Shown here: one piece after another, positions 1 to 6,383 of the stretch
How positions within the stretch are numbered: position 1 is the first letter of the stretch
Layout: every line of letters begins with the position of its first letter
Assembly (NCBI GenBank): GCA_026397575.1
Contig: JAPLUP010000204.1
Coordinates: 1-9,525 of the forward strand
Source of the DNA: Candidatus Zixiibacteriota bacterium
GTDB taxonomy: Bacteria; Zixibacteria; MSB-5A5; CAIYYT01
Length of the DNA stretch: 9,525 bases
Direction of reading: 5' to 3'
Notes under the pieces: model-generated
What the model was told of the DNA's origin: nothing
Seen by the model: the letters and a program-made list of their open reading frames with translations, nothing else
Database searches by the model: none
Program-made: the position numbers and the translations under genes

Positions 1-531
1 CATCAAGAACCAAGTGCCGACTTTGGCCGCGCCGCCAAAGAGACCTTTGTGCTCTTTTGAGAAATAGAAGTATATCAGTCCCGTTACGGTGCCGATCAGA
101 ATGACGATCCTGCCAATGACGTCATATAGGTCACCACCGCCAAAAGCCGCCATAGTGTCATTGACGGTCCCGTGAATTTGCGCCATCGCGTTGGTCGTAA
201 AGTACACCATCATCTTCAGACCGGCGGTGGCGCCAACGATAAACGCAAGTGGCCAGCGGGCAATCCAGCCAATCTTACCAAACAACCGCGTCAGCATCAT
301 GGCGCCAAGAATTACACCACCCAGGAGGATGTAGTCGCCTTGATGAACAATGCCTACCCAGGCTTTGCGGTAAAGGCTATCCCAGAAATAGGTGATGAAC
401 CACAAACCGGCGGAAATACCGATGAAGATCGCTTCACATATCTTGTAGTAGAGATTGTCCTTATAGATGAAGGACATGATGCCCAGCGTCAGGAGCGCTG
501 CCAACCAAGTTCCAATCATGGCGCTATCCAT
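1..531 (-). CDS. Multi-pass membrane protein of unknown function, fourth gene of membrane module (3' end cut by window)
   Basis: The frame reads open from an ATG at 531-529 to the window edge, giving 177 codons with no stop, so the C-terminus is missing. Hydrophobic segments lie at about residues 5-22, 32-48, 66-84, 90-110 and 139-157, and a further one seems to begin at the edge. Charged loops include YKDNLYYK (23-30) and SKEHKG (158-163). I see no catalytic motif. The start is supported by AAGGGAG about 10 nt upstream, inside the end of the preceding gene, whose stop is only 5 nt away, so the two are surely co-transcribed. A second in-frame ATG four codons on is a less likely start. From memory it resembles conserved hypothetical proteins found beside DUF6754-type genes, but I cannot name a family. 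It is probably an integral subunit of the complex encoded by the three preceding genes. Confidence 0.82.
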   Translation of the reverse strand, partial: MDSAMIGTWLAALLTLGIMSFIYKDNLYYKICEAIFIGISAGLWFITYFWDSLYRKAWVGIVHQGDYILLGGVILGAMMLTRLFGKIGWIARWPLAFIVGATAGLKMMVYFTTNAMAQIHGTVNDTMAAFGGGDLYDVIGRIVILIGTVTGLIYFYFSKEHKGLFGGAAKVGTWFLM

Positions 532-536
532 AGTAG

Positions 537-1526
537 CTATGCTCCCTTCTGCTTCGGCTTGCGGTAACTCACCATGAGCGCGGCGTTGCCGATGATAATG
601 AATGCAATAACCACCATATGCGAGAACGACTGTGATAAGATATAGGTGTTCGCCTTGCCGATTTCTTTAGTTGCTTTCTCAAATTCGGCGGCGCCACTCA
701 TTCCACCGGCAAGTCCGGTCAACTTGTGTGAACTAAGGTAAGGATACACGGAAGGCGCCTGCACTGCGGTATTTCCGGCACCGACCTTCACGCCGTATCG
801 ATCGACGGCGATCTGCACCCATTCAACGGTTCCGGGATACCCAGATGAGAGATTGAAGACGAAATCGATGTTGCTGAAGTTCTCCACCCCATTCAGAAGC
901 GGGATGGCGGCATAATCAGTATTGTATATATCGCGCGGAAACATACCGCTGAACGACGTTCCCATGCGCTGAATCACGAACTCATTTCCCGACTGAAACC
1001 CGAGATTCACATAATCAACACCGTACCGCAAATTTTTGGCGCGGATTTCCGGCTGCCGCAGAACCTTAGCAACAGCCATGTTCGCCTGCTGCGGCCCCTG
1101 CGGCCAAAGGCCCATGATAATAACCTTGAGATCGTGCTTGAAGGCATAGGCCATAAACGCTTCTGCCTGTGGTTGCAACTCGGGCGCAGATGGTGGGTCA
1201 TAGTCAAAAGCCGCCAGCACTTTCGATCCGGGTGGCAGTTTGGCTATCGCATCATACAACGTTTGCACTTCCGGCGATATTTTGATTGGCATCCGGAAAT
1301 TCATGAAAAAGGGCAAGGTCAACGACACGCCTATGAACAAGAAGACAGTGCGTCTTCCGATCATATGACCACGCAAGGTCAGCACCAAGACTACAACCAA
1401 CGCCAAACCCAGCAACACGGTGATAGTCGTCGAGACCGTCGGCGACACGATCAGCGGTTTGGGCAGCAATATCAAGACGATGATCAGCGCAACAAGTATA
1501 ATCCAGTAGTGATACTTCTTCATCAT
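537..1526 (-). CDS. Membrane-anchored protein with large soluble alpha/beta domain, unknown function
   Basis: This is a 329-residue protein. Three hydrophobic helices lie at about 8-26, 32-51 and 60-76, followed by a soluble region at about 77-300 and one C-terminal helix at about 302-320. The basic N-terminus (MMKKYHY), basic loop after helix 2 (R52, H54, R58, R59) and basic tail (YRKPKQK) suggest that these parts are cytoplasmic and the soluble domain is outside. The domain has conserved-looking motifs: FDYDPPSAPEL (107-117), LWPQGP (140-145), NTAVQAPSVYPYL (252-264) and GGMSGAAEFE (274-283). I recall similar motifs in uncharacterised membrane proteins of bacteria and archaea but know no function. 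Its last third resembles part of the 404-residue protein two genes upstream. The start overlaps the preceding stop as ATGA. Two ATGs are adjacent (1526 and 1523), and GAGGG abuts the first, so the second has slightly better spacing. Confidence 0.88.
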   Translation of the reverse strand: MMKKYHYWIILVALIIVLILLPKPLIVSPTVSTTITVLLGLALVVVLVLTLRGHMIGRRTVFLFIGVSLTLPFFMNFRMPIKISPEVQTLYDAIAKLPPGSKVLAAFDYDPPSAPELQPQAEAFMAYAFKHDLKVIIMGLWPQGPQQANMAVAKVLRQPEIRAKNLRYGVDYVNLGFQSGNEFVIQRMGTSFSGMFPRDIYNTDYAAIPLLNGVENFSNIDFVFNLSSGYPGTVEWVQIAVDRYGVKVGAGNTAVQAPSVYPYLSSHKLTGLAGGMSGAAEFEKATKEIGKANTYILSQSFSHMVVIAFIIIGNAALMVSYRKPKQKGA

Positions 1527-2194
1527 CCCTCGAGATGCGACCTTTCAATTCCAAGAATGATGCGCAGTGAGGTCGAAACGGTACCAAGTGCAATACCGAT
1601 CATGACTGCCCGCTGTCCGGCCGTATTCGGAAACGCCATCAGCCAGTTGGCCCAGTGCGACAACTGCATTCTCTCGGGCAGCCAAGCGCTCAAATAGTCG
1701 CCGACCGGCACACGACCGATCATCACGAAAAACGCGGAGAAAAGCAGCAGCGTCGCTGCCGTGTTGCGCGCACGGAACGCTCGATATGACGCGGAGGCGA
1801 CAAAGAAAGCCAGGATGGCAAACATCGTCGACGAAAGTGGTGTATAGACATTCTGGTAAAGCCAGTCAAAGTTCGTACCGGGATCGCGGAACGAAGTCGC
1901 AGGCGTATTATTCATACCCTGAAAGCCGTCAATCGCACCGGCAATCACGATCGATAGGAAGCAGACGATAATCAACAGCGAGATCGGCCAGTCGTGCGAC
2001 TTCTTCGAGATATTCAGCAGACAGAGCTTTATCAAGCTCAGCGCACCGAGCCAGATGGCAAAAGCCCCTACGATCGCAAACCAGTCCGAAAAGATATTTT
2101 CGAAACGGCTGAACGGATAATGAGGGATAAAATATTGCAGAACAAAGGCGACACCGGCAACAAAGGTTATGATCAGGGGGATTTCGCGCTTCAT
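1523..2194 (-). CDS. Six-helix integral membrane protein, unknown function
   Basis: This is a 223-residue, very hydrophobic protein. Likely membrane helices are at about 5-22, 37-60, 70-90, 118-138, 146-163 and 192-213. The loop between helices 3 and 4 (about 91-117) is hydrophilic and aromatic (DGFQGMNNTP, DPGTNFDWLY). Basic stretches follow helix 2 (KKSH, 64-67) and helix 4 (YRAFRARN, 137-144), consistent with cytoplasmic loops, and the tail ends LRIILGIERSHLEG. No enzyme or transporter motif is visible. Similar proteins sit beside DUF6754-type genes as far as I remember, and I know no function. The ATG at 2194 follows the previous stop by 19 nt, with a weak GAGGG about 12 nt upstream. Its own stop overlaps the next start by 4 nt, implying translational coupling. 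Confidence 0.86.
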   Translation of the reverse strand: MKREIPLIITFVAGVAFVLQYFIPHYPFSRFENIFSDWFAIVGAFAIWLGALSLIKLCLLNISKKSHDWPISLLIIVCFLSIVIAGAIDGFQGMNNTPATSFRDPGTNFDWLYQNVYTPLSSTMFAILAFFVASASYRAFRARNTAATLLLFSAFFVMIGRVPVGDYLSAWLPERMQLSHWANWLMAFPNTAGQRAVMIGIALGTVSTSLRIILGIERSHLEG

Positions 2195-2213
2195 GCTATT
2201 CCATTGCCCTCGT

Positions 2214-3428
2214 TCAACTCACGTCCATTATGGTTACCCAGTTTATCCCGAACATAGCCAGTATCAGCAGCAAGAAAATCGCCAGCAGGAATAGCCCTTT
2301 GGCGAAGTCCTGGCCTTTGAGCGAACCGAGCAAACGCGGTTCACGCTCCAGATATGCACTGGCGGCAAATAGCTCTTCACCGATCAAAGTGTAGTCGCAG
2401 GCAGCCACGAAAAACGGAATCTGGGCCGGCTGATTCGTCCCCGCAATCTGAATGGCGCCGGCATTGTTTCCGGTCTCGGCAAGAATCAGCGCTTCGGCAA
2501 AGAAACCCCCCATATAGAACATGGCGGCCGGTTTATCGCGCATCACCATTCCATCAATAGCGGCGGCATAACCAAACTGATCATCAGTGACATAGTGAAC
2601 TTGGTCTTCCTTAAAAGCATCTGGTCTGCCGACTCGGGAATAGGCTTCACGGACCGACTCCCGCGCCGTGACCATCACGAGTGATTTGGATACGGGAACA
2701 TCGAGCATTGTGTCATTCGTGGCGCAAATACGCGCCACTCTGCCGAGAATCGTGATTGCGGCGATCGTCGCGACGTCATCCATATCCTGAATACCCGGTA
2801 CGAAGAATACTTTCCGCCCCATTTCGGTGGCGCGACCGATAGCATCGTCAACCGCATCAATACCGGCGATCTTGCGGACATAAAGCTCTTTGCCCGATTT
2901 CGCCTGCATGATGTAAAAGAGGATCGCGGCACAAGTCACGAGCAGCCAGAACAAGACATTCAGACGCCGCATATTAAACCACTGCGCGATAGGCTTGATC
3001 GGTCCGATAACTTGCGACTCACCTTTTCCAGTGACACTGGTGCTGTCGGCTGATTTGATTTCGTAGACAGCGGCGATCTTATAGAAGTAGCTGTCTCCGA
3101 CCTTGACGCCGTTGTCGGTATATGTGTGCTGGCCTTTGGTTGTCTCACCGGCAACCTCAAAAGGACCCGCCGCCGACCTGGAACGCAGTACCTGATACTT
3201 GGTCACCAGCCGCTGGTCATCCGCTGAAAGCTGCCAACTGACGTCGATAGCCGAGCCATCGTCGTTCTTCGTGTCTTTGGCTTCAACGCTCGGTGGCCCA
3301 GCGGGAGACTCGATCACCGGTTTGGCGTCACCAACTAACCCTAAAGGTGTATCTGTTTGTGATAAAGCGGGTAAACACAGAAGAATGACAACCGAGGTCA
3401 AAAACAGCAGGGTTTTGAGACGGTCCAT
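2214..3428 (-). CDS. Signal peptide, fibronectin type III and DUF6754-like membrane protein
   Basis: With the start at 3428 the protein has 404 residues. In order it shows a signal peptide (basic MDRLK, hydrophobic 6-20, cleavage region LPALSQ near 24), an FnIII-like beta domain at about 44-144 (VSWQLS, KYQVLRS, YFYKIAAVYE), a membrane helix at about 157-174, a soluble alpha/beta domain at about 180-375, and a C-terminal helix at about 378-397. Motifs in the soluble domain include GIDAVDDAIGRATEMGR (189-205), AETGNNAGAIQIAGTN (317-332) and IGEELFAASAYL (349-360), which match my memory of the DUF6754 family; no function is known to me. The frame is open to an ATG at 3539, but only the 3428 ATG has AGGAG just upstream and exposes the signal peptide at the N-terminus. 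It opens the membrane-protein operon and has its own promoter candidate. The FnIII domain should lie outside the cell, perhaps for binding a partner or the envelope. Confidence 0.87.
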   Translation of the reverse strand: MDRLKTLLFLTSVVILLCLPALSQTDTPLGLVGDAKPVIESPAGPPSVEAKDTKNDDGSAIDVSWQLSADDQRLVTKYQVLRSRSAAGPFEVAGETTKGQHTYTDNGVKVGDSYFYKIAAVYEIKSADSTSVTGKGESQVIGPIKPIAQWFNMRRLNVLFWLLVTCAAILFYIMQAKSGKELYVRKIAGIDAVDDAIGRATEMGRKVFFVPGIQDMDDVATIAAITILGRVARICATNDTMLDVPVSKSLVMVTARESVREAYSRVGRPDAFKEDQVHYVTDDQFGYAAAIDGMVMRDKPAAMFYMGGFFAEALILAETGNNAGAIQIAGTNQPAQIPFFVAACDYTLIGEELFAASAYLEREPRLLGSLKGQDFAKGLFLLAIFLLLILAMFGINWVTIMDVS

Positions 3429-3431
3429 TGT

Positions 3432-3437
3432 TCTCCT
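3432..3437 (-). promoter_or_regulatory. Ribosome binding site that fixes the start at 3428
   Basis: AGGAGA on the minus strand ends 3 nt before the ATG at 3428-3426. The spacing is a little short. No comparable site precedes the longer alternative start at 3539, and only the short form begins with a signal peptide, so this site decides the start. Confidence 0.6.
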
Positions 3438-3462
3438 GACACGAAGCCACGTCGGCAGCAGT

Positions 3463-3477
3463 CTGGCACAATGCCAG
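3463..3477 (-). repeat. Small perfect hairpin in the 5' leader of the membrane-protein operon
   Basis: CTGGCA and TGCCAG form a perfect 6-bp stem around a 3-nt loop (TTG in the RNA), 35 nt upstream of the start at 3428 and inside the predicted leader. No U-run follows, so it is not a terminator. It could affect translation or message stability, or be incidental. Confidence 0.35.
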
Positions 3478-3554
3478 CAATAATCAGATGACGTTCTGGC
3501 GACCGCTTTGTGCAACAGTATTATTGCCTTTGCGGACACTTCGAAAGTGCTGCC

Positions 3555-3583
3555 AAGTTACACGAGGTCGGGTGGAGTGTCAA
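3555..3583 (-). promoter_or_regulatory. Sigma-70-like promoter for the membrane-protein operon
   Basis: On the minus strand a perfect -35 hexamer TTGACA (3583-3578) is followed by a 17-bp spacer and TAACTT (3560-3555), which keeps the three most conserved -10 positions (first T, second A, last T). Transcription would begin near 3548 and leave a leader of about 120 nt before the start at 3428. The position between a hairpin behind mdh and the first gene of a new cluster supports the call. Hexamer preferences of the unknown host are assumed to be standard. Confidence 0.55.
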
Positions 3584-3622
3584 GGATAAAATGGCTGGTA
3601 ATACGGGACGGTTCAAATGAAT

Positions 3623-3652
3623 GCGCGGTCAGGAACGGGTTCCTAACCGCGC
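3623..3652 (-). terminator. Strong 14-bp inverted repeat behind mdh, possible terminator or 3'-end hairpin
   Basis: Arms at 3639-3652 and 3623-3636 are complementary over 14 positions around a 2-nt centre. In minus-strand RNA the single imperfect position becomes a U-G wobble; the real loop would be 4 nt (13 bp). It starts 40 nt after the mdh stop. No U-run follows the stem in the transcribed direction; the only T6 (3673-3668) precedes it. It is therefore not a textbook intrinsic terminator. It may still end or protect the upstream transcript. Confidence 0.45.
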
Positions 3653-3691
3653 CGCTTATGATTATGCAAAAAAGTCGATTGAACAGAGACC

Positions 3692-4618
3692 CTAATAGCC
3701 GAGTTCTTTGAGTTGCTTTGTATACGTTGCCGCGGATTCTTGCAGCGCCTTAAGCTCCTTTTCTGCCAGTTTCAGCTCAATGATCTTCTCAACGCCAGTC
3801 TGACCGAGAATAGCCGGAACCCCAATGTAGATATTGCTGATTCCGTACTGACCCGTAAGGTACGCCGAGCAAGGATATAGTTTCTTCTTGTCATTCAGCA
3901 CCGAGTCGACCATTGCCACTGTTGCCGCCGCCGGGGCATAGTACGCCGATCCGGTTTTGAGCAGCGCGACGATTTCGCCTCCTCCTTTAATGGTGCGCTG
4001 GCTGAGAGCTTCGATACGTTCCGCAGACATCAATTCGGTAATCGGTATGCCCGAAGCCGTGGTATAGCGTGGCAGCGGAACCATGGTGTCGCCGTGCCCT
4101 CCAAGCACCATCGCTTCGGTCTCGGTCTGCGCGACGCCGAGTTCCATACCTATGAAAGTGCGAAAGCGAATCGAATCGAGAATACCGGCTTGCCCAAAAA
4201 CACGATTGGGCGGAAAGCCTGATACTTTGTAGGCGTGATAGGTCATCACATCAAGCGGATTGGCAACCATGAGGATGATTGCGTTGGAGGCATACTCCTT
4301 AACTTTCGCGGCCACTGAGCCGACGATCTCGGCGTTTTTCGCCTGCAGGTCTTCCCGCGACATCCCCGGTTTGCGGGCCAGGCCGGCGGTGTGGACGACG
4401 ATGTCCGAGCCGCGCATGTCGGCGAAATCGTTCGAGCCCTTGATGGTGACATCATAACCGCGAATTGGCCCCGCCTGCACCAAATCAAGCGCTTTCCCCT
4501 GTGGCAGCCCCTCGATAACATCAATCAGCATGATGTCGCAGAGATTGTCCTCAGCGAGATACTGTGCCACTGCTGCGCCGACGTTGCCGGCGCCGATAAC
4601 CGTCACTTTCCTTCGCAT
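3692..4618 (-). CDS. mdh: NAD-dependent malate dehydrogenase (LDH-like type)
   Basis: This enzyme interconverts malate and oxaloacetate with NAD in the cytoplasm, a TCA-cycle step in either direction. The 308-residue length is normal for the LDH-like MDH family. The NAD-binding fold shows GAGNVG at 9-14 and an acidic residue at the end of strand two (D33, in LIDV), favouring NAD over NADP. The substrate loop ARKPGMSRED carries Arg82 and Arg88; the first marks malate rather than lactate specificity. The catalytic pair is Asp148 (LDSIR, with substrate-binding Arg151) and His175 (GGHGDTMVPL). Nothing expected is missing. AAGGAG lies 7 nt before the ATG. It is the last gene of the kor-ndk-larA-like-mdh run, 41 nt after the LarA-like gene, with a strong inverted repeat behind it. 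Confidence 0.96.
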   Translation of the reverse strand: MRRKVTVIGAGNVGAAVAQYLAEDNLCDIMLIDVIEGLPQGKALDLVQAGPIRGYDVTIKGSNDFADMRGSDIVVHTAGLARKPGMSREDLQAKNAEIVGSVAAKVKEYASNAIILMVANPLDVMTYHAYKVSGFPPNRVFGQAGILDSIRFRTFIGMELGVAQTETEAMVLGGHGDTMVPLPRYTTASGIPITELMSAERIEALSQRTIKGGGEIVALLKTGSAYYAPAAATVAMVDSVLNDKKKLYPCSAYLTGQYGISNIYIGVPAILGQTGVEKIIELKLAEKELKALQESAATYTKQLKELGY

Positions 4619-4659
4619 AACGTTTCTCCTTCATTTACGCGGACGCGACGAGACGACCG

Positions 4660-5892
4660 TCAAGCACAACTGAGCACCTGCGAGGCGCTGTCAAGCACGA
4701 CCGCAATATTACAGCTCATTCCATAGATTCTTAACAATTCCGCAACCGCCGTATCAATATCCGAGCACGGCTGAATCGGCAGAAATTCGAGGTCGGATGC
4801 GGGCAGAGTCGAAACCAGCATCAACTTCAGCTTTTCCGTCAGTCTTTCCGTCCGCTTAACCTTGTGTATCCCCATGAGCATCCATTCGGATTGTCCGTCC
4901 ACATGCAATTCACCGGAAGCCGCTTTTTCCGCCAGCTTCAGAAATTTGCCATCTCCCGTCCCTTCAATGCAACCGGAGATCAGAAGAATTGTCCCACCCG
5001 GTTTCACGGCCGCTGCAACATTCTCATAGGACTTCTGCAACTGATACAAGTTCCCGTCCAGCGGTGGACAAACGACGCTGATGACAACATCATACAGCAC
5101 AGCGACGTTGTGAGCATAATGGATTCTGACAAAATCGCAAGCACTATCATACGCCCGATCCCAATCACCATGCGATAAATGAAAAATTAAACCCTGATGG
5201 TCACAGACGACTTGAATCGCGTAACGACGCTTATAGTTAAGGCAGGACGTCCGATTACTAATGTCCTCCCAGACCGGGTTACCGTGCCGTGCCAGCGGCT
5301 GACTCCGGGGACAAAGCGCGTGCGCGTGGTTGCGCGAGACGTCGGCAAATGAAGCGCATCCGGGCAAGATGATCTTTCTGCCGCCGGTGAAACCGGCAAA
5401 GTAGTGCGGTTCCACTGAACCGATAATCAGCACCGAATCACACTGCTCAAATAGCTGATTCAATCCGACCGTGTTGGCGCCACTGCCAAAAGTGACCAGT
5501 TTACTGTCATCGTACGCGTTGTGAATTCGCAGGCGCGCTTTTGCCTGCGGATACAGCTTGCCGAATATCTGCTGTAGCTGCATCTCACTCGGCGCCCCGT
5601 GTAGTCCGGTTGCAACCAGAAATGTGGTCCTTTCCAACGGCGACGCGTCTCCGATGGCATTTAGCACGGAAGCTGTTGGTGTGGGGCGGTAGTGGTCGTT
5701 TACGACAACCAGCAAATGCTGTGCGCTCCCCAGGAATTCCGTTACTTCCGCCGGTACGACGCCGGAATGTAACCAGTGATCTTCCGGAAGCTGCGTTAGG
5801 CGCTTCTGCGGCAAGTCATAGACATCTACCCGGCAACTGTCAGGCAACCCCAATTCAATGTCTTGGTTGGCATACCAGATGGGAATCTTCAT
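4660..5892 (-). CDS. LarA-family (lactate racemase-like) 2-hydroxyacid racemase/epimerase, substrate unknown
   Basis: This 410-residue protein has the LarA fold throughout. LarA racemises lactate with a nickel-pincer (NPN) cofactor covalently bound to a lysine. The key LarA residues all have counterparts here: Asp66 and Arg69 (NDHYRPTP), His98 (TGLHG), His163 (EPHYFAGFTGG), the cofactor lysine Lys173 (GGRKIILPG), nickel ligand His189 (NHAHAL), and Gln284/Lys287 (LYQLQK). The spacings His-10-Lys-16-His and QxxK equal those I recall for Lactobacillus LarA. The usual GGYP-like stretch before PLD reads VVCPP, so specificity probably differs from lactate. Known LarA homologues include malate and 2-hydroxyglutarate racemases, and the gene sits between ndk and mdh in a KOR operon, which fits those substrates by inference. 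No larB, larC or larE cofactor gene is in the window. The start has AGGA 7 nt upstream. Confidence 0.88.
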   Translation of the reverse strand: MKIPIWYANQDIELGLPDSCRVDVYDLPQKRLTQLPEDHWLHSGVVPAEVTEFLGSAQHLLVVVNDHYRPTPTASVLNAIGDASPLERTTFLVATGLHGAPSEMQLQQIFGKLYPQAKARLRIHNAYDDSKLVTFGSGANTVGLNQLFEQCDSVLIIGSVEPHYFAGFTGGRKIILPGCASFADVSRNHAHALCPRSQPLARHGNPVWEDISNRTSCLNYKRRYAIQVVCDHQGLIFHLSHGDWDRAYDSACDFVRIHYAHNVAVLYDVVISVVCPPLDGNLYQLQKSYENVAAAVKPGGTILLISGCIEGTGDGKFLKLAEKAASGELHVDGQSEWMLMGIHKVKRTERLTEKLKLMLVSTLPASDLEFLPIQPCSDIDTAVAELLRIYGMSCNIAVVLDSASQVLSCA

Positions 5893-5909
5893 ATGCTTCC
5901 TGGAGGCAC

Positions 5910-5939
5910 GACCGGCCTATTCACTGGTCGTTGCCGGTC
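5910..5939 (-). repeat. Inverted repeat just upstream of the larA-like gene
   Basis: GACCGGC and GCCGGTC (5939-5933 and 5916-5910) form a perfect 7-bp stem around 16 nt, in the 89-nt gap between ndk and the larA-like gene, ending about 10 nt before the ribosome binding site. An overlapping CGACC/GGTCG pairing is also possible. It might modulate translation of the downstream gene, but could be chance. Confidence 0.3.
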
Positions 5940-5981
5940 CGTGTCAACGAACCAGCAATATACTTGAGATGTTCGGCACGC

Positions 5982-6383
5982 TCAAGCGAAATGAAACCTG
6001 ATTTCGACCGCAGCGTTTTCCGGACTGTCTGAAGCGTGCACCGAGTTCTTGCCCATGTCGATAGCAAAACACTGTCGTATAGTGCCACATGCGGCTTCTG
6101 CCGGATTGGTTGCACCAACCAGTTCGCGCAAGTCGGCGACCGCATTTTCCTTTTCCAGTGCTATCGCCACAATCGGCGAACTCGACATAAAGGCCACAAG
6201 CTCCTCCAGAAACGGTTTGCCCTCGTGCACCTCATAGAACTCGCGTGCGCGGGCAACGGTCAAGTGAACCATTTTCATCTGCACGATTTGAAAACCCGCA
6301 GTCTCGAGCCGCTCAATGATGCGGCCAATGAAGTTGCGCTGCACGGCATCCGGTTTGATCATCAGCAGTGTCTGTTGTTTCAC
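5982..6383 (-). CDS. ndk: Nucleoside diphosphate kinase
   Basis: NDK transfers the terminal phosphate between nucleoside tri- and diphosphates through a phosphohistidine, for example GTP to ADP. The 133-residue protein has the family's normal size for bacteria and full motif set: the N-terminal strand LLMIKPDAVQRN (6-17), the GTIRQCFA region (100-107), and the active-site block GKNSVHASDS (111-120) with catalytic His116 and Asn113. It starts with GTG (6383-6381), which overlaps the korC TGA by 4 nt; AGGA lies 7 nt upstream, and the N-terminus KQQTLLMIKP aligns where family members begin. The overlap indicates translational coupling to korC. In many genomes ndk sits near succinyl-CoA synthetase genes, whose product can be GTP; those genes are absent here. 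Confidence 0.96.
   Translation of the reverse strand: MKQQTLLMIKPDAVQRNFIGRIIERLETAGFQIVQMKMVHLTVARAREFYEVHEGKPFLEELVAFMSSSPIVAIALEKENAVADLRELVGATNPAEAACGTIRQCFAIDMGKNSVHASDSPENAAVEIRFHFA

Noticed and set aside
172..567. 131-codon plus-strand frame
   Set aside because: It lies opposite the clearly hydrophobic, ribosome-site-supported membrane protein on the minus strand; its product is a low-quality His/Arg/Gln-rich sequence typical of an antisense shadow.
1134..1697. 187-codon plus-strand frame rich in Gln, Arg and His
   Set aside because: It is antisense to the 329- and 223-residue membrane proteins. Such composition is the usual reverse of hydrophobic coding; no ribosome binding site or family resemblance was seen.
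3429..3539. Longer version of the FnIII/DUF6754-like protein starting at 3539
   Set aside because: It would bury the signal peptide behind 37 extra residues. No ribosome binding site precedes 3539, while AGGAG precedes the 3428 ATG.
3653..3691. T6 run just after mdh as an intrinsic terminator
   Set aside because: No credible stem immediately precedes the T-run in the transcribed direction; the strong stem comes after it.
3508..3711. 67-codon plus-strand frame in the gap behind mdh
   Set aside because: It runs over the minus-strand promoter, the inverted repeat and the end of mdh, and has no recognisable product or ribosome binding site.
5919..5947. Promoter in the ndk/larA-like gap (TTGACA, 17 bp, GTGAAT)
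   Set aside because: The -35 is perfect but overlaps no other support, and the -10 matches only three of six positions, lacking the key first two. An internal promoter is possible but unsupported.
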